Origin: JBGPFS01 sp041483455
GTDB lineage: Bacteria; Chloroflexota; Limnocylindria; Limnocylindrales; CSP1-4
Direction: 5' to 3'
Assembly: GCA_041483455.1 (NCBI GenBank)
Contig: JBGPFS010000153.1
Location: 1-6,266 of the forward strand
Length of the DNA: 6,266 bases
Below the pieces are notes generated by a model. That model was not told where the DNA came from, made no database searches, and was given only the letters and a program-made list of their open reading frames with translations. This document shows, one piece after another, positions 1 to 5,218 of this stretch. Positions within the stretch are counted from its first letter, which is position 1, and each line of letters opens with the position of its first letter. The position numbers and the translations under genes were made by a program.

Positions 1-18
1 GACGCCGACGCTCCGTCG

Positions 19-699
19 GTGGCCACGCCATCCACGGCCAGGCCCGACGGGGCCGAGCCGCCCCCGGTCGAGCTCGAGCCCGAAGCCCAGGGGATGCTCC
101 TCGCACTGGCCCGCTCGGCGCTCGCCAGCGCCGCCAGCGAGGCTGGCTGGGCCTCGAGCTCCGGGTCCGGACGCGAGCGGTCGGGGCGCGAGTCCGGACC
201 CGGCTCCAGCATCGGGGACGATCCTCGACTCGCGCAGCCGGCGGCCGTCTTCGTCACCCTGACCCGGGAAGGCGAGCTGCGCGGCTGCATGGGTCGCCTC
301 GTCGCCGACCTGCCGGTCGCCGAGGCGGTGATCTCTTCCGCGACCTCCGCGGCGCTGTTCGACCCGCGGTTCGCCCCAGTCTCGGCCGATGAGCTGCCGG
401 CGCTCCGCCTCGACGTATCGGTCCTCGGCCCGGCGGTCCCGCTCACGGATCCGGCCGCGTTCCGGCCCGGGGTCGAAGGGATCGTGGTCGAGCGCGACGG
501 CCGCGGGGCGCTCCTCCTGCCGGAGGTCGCGACCGAGTTCGGCTGGGGCGTCACCGAGATGCTCGAGGCCGTCTGCCGGAAGGCCGGCCTCGCTCGCGAT
601 GCCTGGCGGGATCCGTGGACCCGACTGCTCGTCTTCCGGACGCTCCGGTTCGGTGGACCGGCGGTCGAGGGGGACGAGGGGGACGAGAACGCGTCCTGA
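19..699 (+). CDS. AMMECR1-domain protein (AmmeMemoRadiSam protein A type), possibly 5'-partial
   Basis: The product matches the AMMECR1 family, small conserved proteins of unproven biochemical function. In bacteria and archaea they are often encoded beside a Memo-family protein and a radical SAM protein. Visible family features, numbered from the GTG at 19, are an N-terminal helix (about 19-40), the hallmark LRGCMG at 87-92, DPRF at 115-118, LDVSVL at 131-136, LLLPEVATEFGW at 165-176, CRKAGL at 186-191 and AWRDP at 195-199. The domain is therefore complete to its C-terminus, followed by a short acidic tail. Residues 43-70 are a low-complexity Gly/Ser/Arg/Glu loop. The start is uncertain: the GTG at 19 has no Shine-Dalgarno sequence, and the frame stays open to base 1 with Ala/Pro/Asp-rich codons. 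The protein may thus begin upstream or be the C-terminal half of a fusion. It converges with the pgl operon. Family assignment is firm, function is not. Confidence 0.9.
   Translation: MATPSTARPDGAEPPPVELEPEAQGMLLALARSALASAASEAGWASSSGSGRERSGRESGPGSSIGDDPRLAQPAAVFVTLTREGELRGCMGRLVADLPVAEAVISSATSAALFDPRFAPVSADELPALRLDVSVLGPAVPLTDPAAFRPGVEGIVVERDGRGALLLPEVATEFGWGVTEMLEAVCRKAGLARDAWRDPWTRLLVFRTLRFGGPAVEGDEGDENAS
161..203. repeat. Perfect 12-bp inverted repeat inside the AMMECR1 gene
   Basis: CCGGGTCCGGAC at 161-172 is the exact reverse complement of GTCCGGACCCGG at 192-203, separated by 19 nt (173-191). It encodes the low-complexity Ser/Gly/Arg loop of the AMMECR1 protein (around residues 48-62). 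A GC-rich 12-bp stem could fold in mRNA or single-stranded DNA. It may simply be a product of low-complexity coding sequence. Confidence 0.75.
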
Positions 700-720
700 G
701 GGCGGACGCACGCGCTGGAG

Positions 721-728
721 TCTCCCGG
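721..728. repeat. Left target-site duplication, TCTCCCGG
   Basis: These 8 bp abut the outer end of the left inverted repeat (which starts at 729) and are identical, in direct orientation, to 1361-1368, which abut the outer end of the right inverted repeat. A direct repeat in exactly this position is what a transposase leaves when it inserts an element through a staggered 8-bp cut. Confidence 0.8.
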
Positions 729-753
729 CGGGGTAACGCGTCTGGTGGGGGTT
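729..753 (+). repeat. Left terminal inverted repeat (25 bp)
   Basis: It begins CGGGGTAACGC and ends GTGGGGGTT. Compared with the right repeat read inward, only positions 12 (G here, T there) and 16 (G here, A there) differ. Similarity stops abruptly after position 25, which together with the flanking direct repeat defines the element tip. The repeat lies 29 nt beyond the AMMECR1 stop codon. Confidence 0.85.
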
Positions 754-794
754 CGTCCAACGCCAGAGATCCCGCGTGCCAGCCAGCCGCGCGA

Positions 795-1301
795 TCACAA
801 TCGGCGTCGAAGCCACCAAAGGAGATGCTCGCGGATGCCGCGCGGCGCGTCCCGTCCGCTCGCGCGGCGTCGCGGGTCGAACATTGCGTCGTGGAGTTGC
901 CAGGGATACTCGCCGCTCTTGCCCGGGTTCGCCTGTCGCCACCACACGAGGTAGTGGTCGCCGCCGCAGAACAGGAGCAGGCGCGTCGGACCCGGCAGGG
1001 TGAGCACGGACGGGGTCTGGTCGCACACTTCGCACGGCCCGTCGTCGCCCTGGTTGTAGTCGGGCTGCCGGTCGCCGTGCCAGGGTAGCCGCCCGAACTC
1101 GTCAAAGCCGGCGAAGACCGGACCGTTGGGGACACGCGCGCCCGTGTGGAAGTTCGCGCAGTAGGTCCAGAACGGCCGGCTCGTGACGATGCCCCGGATC
1201 TCGCAGCGGCCCGGCCCACCGACGATCAGCGCCCGGGCGGGATCGGGGTTGAAGACGCACTCGCCGCAGTTGTCGACCCCACCGTTCGGCATGGCGGCCA
1301 T
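795..1301 (-). CDS. Cys/His-rich putative metal-binding protein, passenger of the element
   Basis: This 168-residue protein has no function I can name; its opening MPNGG..DNC..C resembles a group of uncharacterised bacterial proteins known to me only as hypotheticals. Seven cysteines fall in two clusters that look like metal sites. The first is C12-x2-C15, C33 and C48-x3-H52; the second is C90-x2-C93 and C112-x3-H116. Zinc is the likely ligand, by inference. It is Trp-rich (WWR at 120-122, LLWWLRRRL at the end), has no signal peptide or membrane segment, and is probably cytoplasmic. The ATG at 1292 (M4, giving MPNGG) is an equally good start; neither has a Shine-Dalgarno sequence. Codon choice is strongly GC-ending until about residue 130, then becomes laxer (caa, gca, cat, ctt, cga, ttg), so the basic tail may be run-on sequence. 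It is the only gene inside the 729-1360 element, 68 nt downstream of pgl on the same strand, so operon read-through could express it. Confidence 0.75.
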   Translation of the reverse strand: MAAMPNGGVDNCGECVFNPDPARALIVGGPGRCEIRGIVTSRPFWTYCANFHTGARVPNGPVFAGFDEFGRLPWHGDRQPDYNQGDDGPCEVCDQTPSVLTLPGPTRLLLFCGGDHYLVWWRQANPGKSGEYPWQLHDAMFDPRRRASGRDAPRGIREHLLWWLRRRL

Positions 1302-1335
1302 GATAGGGACCGGCCGCTACCTATGGAGAGCGGGA

Positions 1336-1360
1336 AACCCCCACTAGAAGCGTTACCCCG
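1336..1360 (-). repeat. Right terminal inverted repeat (25 bp)
   Basis: Read on the minus strand from 1360 inward, it begins CGGGGTAACGC and ends GTGGGGGTT, matching the left repeat at 23 of 25 positions. It starts 9 nt past the pgl stop codon. Its inner edge lies 34 nt upstream of the passenger ATG at 1301, so any element-borne promoter would have to sit in or beside this repeat. I see no convincing -35/-10 pair there. Confidence 0.85.
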
Positions 1361-1368
1361 TCTCCCGG
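1361..1368. repeat. Right target-site duplication, TCTCCCGG
   Basis: This is the second copy of the 8-bp direct repeat, abutting the right inverted repeat and ending 2 nt from the pgl stop codon (TCA at 1370-1372 on the plus strand). Together with 721-728 it marks the insertion point. Confidence 0.8.
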
Positions 1369-1388
1369 CTCAGCCCGAGATCGCCGGG
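1364..1388. other. Small inverted repeat over the pgl stop codon
   Basis: CCCGGC (1364-1369) and GCCGGG (1383-1388) are exact reverse complements separated by 13 nt that contain the pgl stop codon. They could form a 6-bp GC hairpin at the 3' end of the operon mRNA. No T-tract follows on the minus strand, so it is not a typical intrinsic terminator. One arm lies partly inside the target-site duplication. Confidence 0.3.
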
Positions 1389-2257
1389 CCCGCCGCCGTG
1401 GCCCGCACCCCGGTGGCCAGCCCGCTCGCAGCCGCCGCGTCGAGGATCCATGTCGCGTTCGCACGGCGGGCAAGCTGGGCCGGCAGGACGGCCGGGACGC
1501 GCGGCCCCTCGAGGATCCGGGCGATGACGGCGGCCTTGGCGGTCCCGGAGACGAGCGCGAGGATCCGACCGGCCGCTCCCAGGATCGCCGGGTTGAAGGT
1601 GACCCTTGGGACGTGCGGCTCGATGTGGGTCGGGGCGGGGATCGCCAGGGCGAGCTCGACGCTCCCGATCGCCGGGCTGCCCGGGAAGACCGACAGCAGG
1701 TGCCCGTCACCGCCGACGCCGAGCAGGATGAGATCGAACGCCGGCCAGCCGGCGGGTCCCGCCGGGAGGGCGGCCCGGGCCTCCGCGGCGTAGGTCCTCG
1801 CGCACCACGCCTGGTCGGCTGCCGGATCGCCGCCTCGAGCGAGTGCCGGTCCGACCGGCCAAGGGTGGACGTGGGCGGCGACGATCGGGACGCCCCCGCC
1901 CTGCGTCCGGAGCAGGACCTCGTCGGCGAGCAGGACGTTCGAGAATGGATGGTCGCGGGGAACGTACCGGTCGTCGCCCCACCACAGGTGCACCCGCCCC
2001 CAGGGGACGCGGTCGCGGAGGGACGGCGCGACGAGCCGGCGATAGAGGAGAAGGGGCGTCGAACCGCCCGTGACGGCGATGTCCGCCCGGCCACGCCGGG
2101 CGACCCCGTCGGCGAGCGTCGCGACGACCCGCGCGGCCGCCGCGTCGGCGAGGGCCTCGGGATCGGCGGCGACCACGACCTTGGGTTCGCCGGGTGTCGC
2201 TGCGCTCGGTCGGCGCGGGCGCTGGCTGCCGTCGTTCGGTCCCGTCACCCCGCTCAC
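1370..2257 (-). CDS. pgl: 6-phosphogluconolactonase
   Basis: This cytoplasmic enzyme hydrolyses 6-phosphoglucono-delta-lactone to 6-phosphogluconate, the second step of the oxidative pentose phosphate pathway. The 295-residue product shows the Pgl/DevB family landmarks: TGGSTP at 63-68 (phosphate-binding loop), WGDDRYVPRDHPFSN at 93-107, and LGVGGDGHLLSVFPG at 179-193. H186 occupies the position of the family's catalytic histidine, where the usual form is GxDGHxASLFPG. The C-terminal ATWILDAAAASGL (268-280) is also typical. The length is a little above the usual 230-260 residues because of a Pro/Ala-rich N-terminal extension (about 1-25) and an Ala/Gly-rich insert around 137-148. The GTG start shares a GTGA overlap (2254-2257) with the opcA stop, indicating translational coupling; no strong Shine-Dalgarno sequence precedes it. 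It is the last pathway gene of the operon. Confidence 0.93.
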   Translation of the reverse strand: MSGVTGPNDGSQRPRRPSAATPGEPKVVVAADPEALADAAAARVVATLADGVARRGRADIAVTGGSTPLLLYRRLVAPSLRDRVPWGRVHLWWGDDRYVPRDHPFSNVLLADEVLLRTQGGGVPIVAAHVHPWPVGPALARGGDPAADQAWCARTYAAEARAALPAGPAGWPAFDLILLGVGGDGHLLSVFPGSPAIGSVELALAIPAPTHIEPHVPRVTFNPAILGAAGRILALVSGTAKAAVIARILEGPRVPAVLPAQLARRANATWILDAAAASGLATGVRATAAGPAISG

Positions 2258-3546
2258 CGGGCCAGGTCCGCGACGAGCTCTGCCGCCATCGCCACGGCCG
2301 CGTCCGAGATCCGGTCGCGGCCGCCCGACTCGATCGCCTCCGCGAGCAGCTCCATCTCCGTTCGCCGCGCGGCCCCGAACCGCCGATCGAGGACCTCGAC
2401 CCCGTCCTGCCAGACCCGGACCATCACCGTCTCGGCCTCCGCGGTGACGTCGACGCGGAGCTCCGAGCCGCGCCGCTCGGCGAGCAGCTCGACCCGCAGC
2501 GTCGTCCCGGCCGGCATCTCCGAGACCACCGGGCGCAGCCGGACCGCGACCTCGGACGTCCCGTTGCGCAGGGTCGCGCCGTAGCCCCGCCCGGTCGTCG
2601 CTACGCCCGCCGCCCTGGCTCGCGCGCTCGCCGGCGACCCGGCCGCACTCGGCCCGGAGCCTGGGGCGGCTTTCCGGGCCGTGGGACCGCCCTGACCGCC
2701 GAGCGGGGTCAATGGGCGGGTCACGTCGAACCCGAGCCGCGAGGCGAGCCAGGCGACGTGGTAGAGCGGCTTGATCAGGTTCGTCGAACCCGGCCGCCCG
2801 GCCTCGTCGTGGGTGGCATAGGTCACTGCGACCCGACGCAGCGCGCGCAGGTAGGGCAGGAATTCCGGCACGTCGAACGTCGAGGCGATGGCCTCGCGCC
2901 AGCGCGACTGCCGGACCTGGGCGAAGTCGGCGACCGTGACCCGGGTCGTGGCCGCCAGCGCCGCGAGCTCGAGGAGCCGCCCGACCCCATCGCCGCTCCA
3001 GGCCGACCCGTCGACGATCAAGCGGTCGGCCGCGGCGAGGAGGTCGCGCGCCTGCTCGCCCGCCAGCGGCGGCTCACCCGGCCACCAGACCGCGACCGGG
3101 AGGTCATGGATGAGGAGCGGCTCGACGATCGCGTCGAGGTGTCGGCCCGTCTCGCCGCCCGCCGTGATGAAGATCGTCTCGGCGCACGTCTCGGGCGCGT
3201 CGGCTCGGGGCAGGATGCACTGGGCGGTGACCCGGGCATCGAGCCAGCTCGGCCCGTCCGGATCAGCCGGGGCGCAGATGATCGTGCGAGAGGGGAGGCG
3301 TCCCATCAGGCCGCCGATGAGCGTGGCGCAGTGCTCTCCGACCTCTGGCCGCCGGGCGATGACGACCAGGTTCATCACGCTCGTCCGGGCGGCCACATGA
3401 CGCGCCTCGACCCCGTCGATCTCGGTCGTCAACTTCGGCTCGGCCCAGATCCGGGCGAGCTCGCGCTCGATCCCGGCGATCGTGCTGGCGCGGGACGTCC
3501 AGCGGAGGGCCGGCTGGCCGGGGATCCCGGGCGTCGCGAGGGCCAC
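2254..3546 (-). CDS. opcA: Glucose-6-phosphate dehydrogenase assembly protein OpcA
   Basis: OpcA is the partner protein that promotes assembly and activity of glucose-6-phosphate dehydrogenase in cyanobacteria and actinobacteria; the gene typically lies directly behind zwf, as here. The 430-residue product has the family pattern: RTSVMNLVV at 53-61, HDLPVAVWWPGEPP at 147-160, DRLIVDGSAW at 174-183, and a DFAQVRQSRWREAIASTFD block at 207-225. A C-terminal beta-rich domain (about 322-430) follows a low-complexity Gly/Ala/Pro/Ser linker (about 283-321). All four cysteines (73, 91, 110, 121) lie in the N-terminal third, so the redox-active C-terminal cysteine pair described for cyanobacterial OpcA is absent. 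The GTG start is 2 nt after the zwf stop with no good Shine-Dalgarno sequence, so translation probably depends on coupling to zwf. The end overlaps pgl by 4 nt. Confidence 0.93.
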   Translation of the reverse strand: MALATPGIPGQPALRWTSRASTIAGIERELARIWAEPKLTTEIDGVEARHVAARTSVMNLVVIARRPEVGEHCATLIGGLMGRLPSRTIICAPADPDGPSWLDARVTAQCILPRADAPETCAETIFITAGGETGRHLDAIVEPLLIHDLPVAVWWPGEPPLAGEQARDLLAAADRLIVDGSAWSGDGVGRLLELAALAATTRVTVADFAQVRQSRWREAIASTFDVPEFLPYLRALRRVAVTYATHDEAGRPGSTNLIKPLYHVAWLASRLGFDVTRPLTPLGGQGGPTARKAAPGSGPSAAGSPASARARAAGVATTGRGYGATLRNGTSEVAVRLRPVVSEMPAGTTLRVELLAERRGSELRVDVTAEAETVMVRVWQDGVEVLDRRFGAARRTEMELLAEAIESGGRDRISDAAVAMAAELVADLAR

Positions 3547-3548
3547 GC

Positions 3549-5192
3549 TCAGATCCGCCGCCAGCGCCGACCGTCGCGGGCGAGCAGCTCGTCGGCGGCG
3601 GCCGGGCCCCAGGACCCGGCCTCGTAGTCCGGGAACGCCGGCGCCGGCTCCCCGGCCCAGGCGTCGATGATCGGGCTGACGATCCCCCAGGCCTCCTCGA
3701 CCTCGTCGGCGCGGGTGAACAGCGAGGCGTCGCCGAGGAGCGCGTCGAGGATCAGCGTCTCATAGGCGTCAGGGGAGTCGACGCTGAAGGCCGAGCCATA
3801 GGTGAAGTCCATGTTCACGGCCCGGACGTCGATCCCGAGGCCCGGCACTTTCGCCCCGAAGCGCAGGAGGATCCCCTCGTCGGGCTGGATCCGCATCGCC
3901 AGCAGGTTCGGCTCCGGGTCCGCGGCGGTGTCCTTGAACAGCCGGTGGGGCACGGCCTTGAACTGGACCGCGATCTCCGTGGCGCGCTTGGGGAGCCGCT
4001 TCCCCGACCGGACGTAGAACGGGACGCCCGCCCAGCGCCAGTCGTCGATCGTGAAGCGCGCCGCCACGAACGTCTCGGTCTCCGACGCCGGGTCCACCTC
4101 CGGCTCCCCGCGGTAGCCGACGACGGCCTCGGCGGCGACCCAGCCCGGGCCGTATTGGCCGCGGACGATGTCGGCCCGAACGTCGTCGGGTCCGAGTGGG
4201 GCGATCGCCCGGAGGACCTTGACCTTCTCGTCGCGGAGCGCATCGGCTTCGAAGGTGGCCGGTGGCTCCATCGCCACCAGCGACATGAGCTGCATCAGGT
4301 GGTTCTGGAGGAAGTCCCGGGCCGCGCCCGTCTCCTCGTAGAAGCTGCCCCGGGCCTCCACCCCGATCGACTCCGCCACGGTGATCTGGACGTGGTCGAC
4401 GTATCGCCGATTCCAGAGTGGCTCGAAGATCCCATTGGCGAACCGGAAGACGAGCAGGTTCCGGACGGTCTCCTTGCCCAGGTAGTGATCGATCCGATAG
4501 ACCTGCGATTCACGGAAGACCTTGCCGACCTCGCGGTTCAGCCGCTTCGCCGAATCGAGGTCCCGACCGAACGGCTTCTCGATCACGATCCGCCGCCAGC
4601 CGCCGCCATGGACCTCGTGGTCGAGGCCCGCCCGGCCGAGCTGGGCGACGATCTCCATGAAGGCCGACGGCTGGGTCGCGAGGTAATAGAGCCGGTTGCC
4701 GGCCGTGCCGCATTCGGCGTCGATCGCGTCGAGCCGGGCCGCCAGCCGATCGTAGGCGGCCGGCTCCCCGAAGTCGCCCTGGAGGTAGCTGATCCGGCCG
4801 AGGAACTCGTCGCGCAGACCTGGCTCGACGGGGACCCGCGAGTTCGCCTCGAGGCTGGCCCCGATCTCGGCTCGGAACGTCGCGTCGTCGTAGGGCCGTC
4901 GGCCGATCGCCACGAGCATGAACTCGTGGGGCAGCAGGTTGGTCCGGCGGAGCTGGTAGAGCGCCGGCAGGACCTTGCGGTGGGCCAGGTCGCCGGTCGC
5001 CCCGAACAGGACGATGACGCACGGATCCGGGATCCGCTCGAGGCGGAGCCCTTCGCGGAGCGGGTTGTCGAGCCGCGGCTCGGGCCGGCGGCGTCGTTCG
5101 CCCCGGGCGAGCCGGAGCTCTCGGATCGTCCGCGGTACGTCCTTCGCCGGCCGGAGAGCGGGGGCCGGCGAGCCCGGGGGAGGCGTGCGCAT
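3549..5192 (-). CDS. zwf: Glucose-6-phosphate 1-dehydrogenase
   Basis: It oxidises glucose-6-phosphate to 6-phosphogluconolactone with reduction of NADP+ (or NAD+), the entry step of the oxidative pentose phosphate pathway, in the cytoplasm. Numbered from the ATG at 5192 (547 aa), it has the Rossmann nucleotide loop GATGDLAHRK at 64-73, EKPFGRD at 205-211, and the family signature RIDHYLGKE at 233-241 (substrate-phosphate binding, with the Asp of the catalytic dyad). The catalytic-base histidine is in DFLQNHLMQ (H298), and VPFYVRSGKRLPKR is at 390-403. The protein is full length, with an Arg/Pro-rich N-terminal extension of about 40 residues before the NPLRE segment. I prefer the ATG because GAGGT lies 4 nt upstream; an in-frame GTG at 5213 would add seven residues. 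It follows the isomerase gene by 26 nt (5 nt with the GTG start) and precedes opcA by 2 nt. Its substrate is supplied by the isomerase. Confidence 0.96.
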   Translation of the reverse strand: MRTPPPGSPAPALRPAKDVPRTIRELRLARGERRRRPEPRLDNPLREGLRLERIPDPCVIVLFGATGDLAHRKVLPALYQLRRTNLLPHEFMLVAIGRRPYDDATFRAEIGASLEANSRVPVEPGLRDEFLGRISYLQGDFGEPAAYDRLAARLDAIDAECGTAGNRLYYLATQPSAFMEIVAQLGRAGLDHEVHGGGWRRIVIEKPFGRDLDSAKRLNREVGKVFRESQVYRIDHYLGKETVRNLLVFRFANGIFEPLWNRRYVDHVQITVAESIGVEARGSFYEETGAARDFLQNHLMQLMSLVAMEPPATFEADALRDEKVKVLRAIAPLGPDDVRADIVRGQYGPGWVAAEAVVGYRGEPEVDPASETETFVAARFTIDDWRWAGVPFYVRSGKRLPKRATEIAVQFKAVPHRLFKDTAADPEPNLLAMRIQPDEGILLRFGAKVPGLGIDVRAVNMDFTYGSAFSVDSPDAYETLILDALLGDASLFTRADEVEEAWGIVSPIIDAWAGEPAPAFPDYEAGSWGPAAADELLARDGRRWRRI

Positions 5193-5196
5193 CCGT

Positions 5197-5201
5197 ACCT
5201 C
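5197..5201 (-). promoter_or_regulatory. Ribosome-binding site deciding the zwf start
   Basis: On the minus strand GAGGT occupies 5201-5197, 4 nt before the ATG at 5192-5190. It favours this ATG over the in-frame GTG at 5213, whose nearest candidate (GAGG, only 3 nt upstream) is too close for ideal spacing. Confidence 0.55.
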
Positions 5202-5218
5202 GGTTCGGCCCACGGGCC

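Larger units (their letters stand above)
729..1360. mobile_element. 632-bp non-autonomous transposon-like element with a passenger gene
   Basis: The segment is bounded by 25-bp inverted repeats (729-753 and 1336-1360, 23 of 25 positions identical, both reading CGGGGTAACGC inward from the tip). It is flanked by a perfect 8-bp direct repeat, TCTCCCGG. It lies between the convergent stop codons of the AMMECR1 gene (699) and pgl (1370) and disrupts neither. Excising it together with one direct-repeat copy would leave 30 bp between those stops. No transposase or recognisable transposase remnant lies inside. The only gene is the minus-strand Cys/His-rich protein at 795-1301, which fills about 80% of the length. 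Movement would therefore need a transposase acting in trans. Eight-bp duplications are typical of several IS families, including IS66, ISL3 and IS1595, but the tips alone do not let me assign one. The repeats and duplication are observed; mobility is inferred. Confidence 0.8.

Noticed and set aside
733..760. tRNA-like GGTTCG (T-arm look-alike) near the left repeat
   Set aside because: No acceptor stem, anticodon arm or matching T-stem can be built around it; the G-rich run belongs to the inverted repeat.
615..1088. Plus-strand open frame spanning the AMMECR1 3' end, the left inverted repeat and the passenger gene
   Set aside because: It crosses the element boundary and is antisense to the Cys-rich gene, whose patterned cysteines and GC-ending codons mark the real coding frame.
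1302..1335. Promoter for the passenger gene between the right repeat and its ATG
   Set aside because: No hexamer pair with reasonable spacing or match could be found by eye.
729..1360. The paired repeats as simple bidirectional terminators of the convergent genes
   Set aside because: The repeats are not hairpins with T-tracts, they lie about 580 bp apart, and the perfect octamer duplication at both tips is not explained by termination.
729..1360. Assignment of the element to the IS66 family, from GTAA near the tips and 8-bp duplications
   Set aside because: If the ends are set at GTAA, the flanking octamers no longer match; the duplication only fits tips at CGGGGTAA. Without a transposase the family stays open.
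1321..2094. Minus-strand open frame in another frame across pgl
   Set aside because: It is a Ser/Arg/Pro-rich shadow; pgl in the other frame carries all the family motifs.
2194..3627. Long plus-strand open frame (477 codons) antisense to opcA
   Set aside because: Its translation is Arg/Pro/Gly/Asp-rich and low in complexity with no family motifs, while the minus strand encodes a clear OpcA. It is a high-GC shadow frame.
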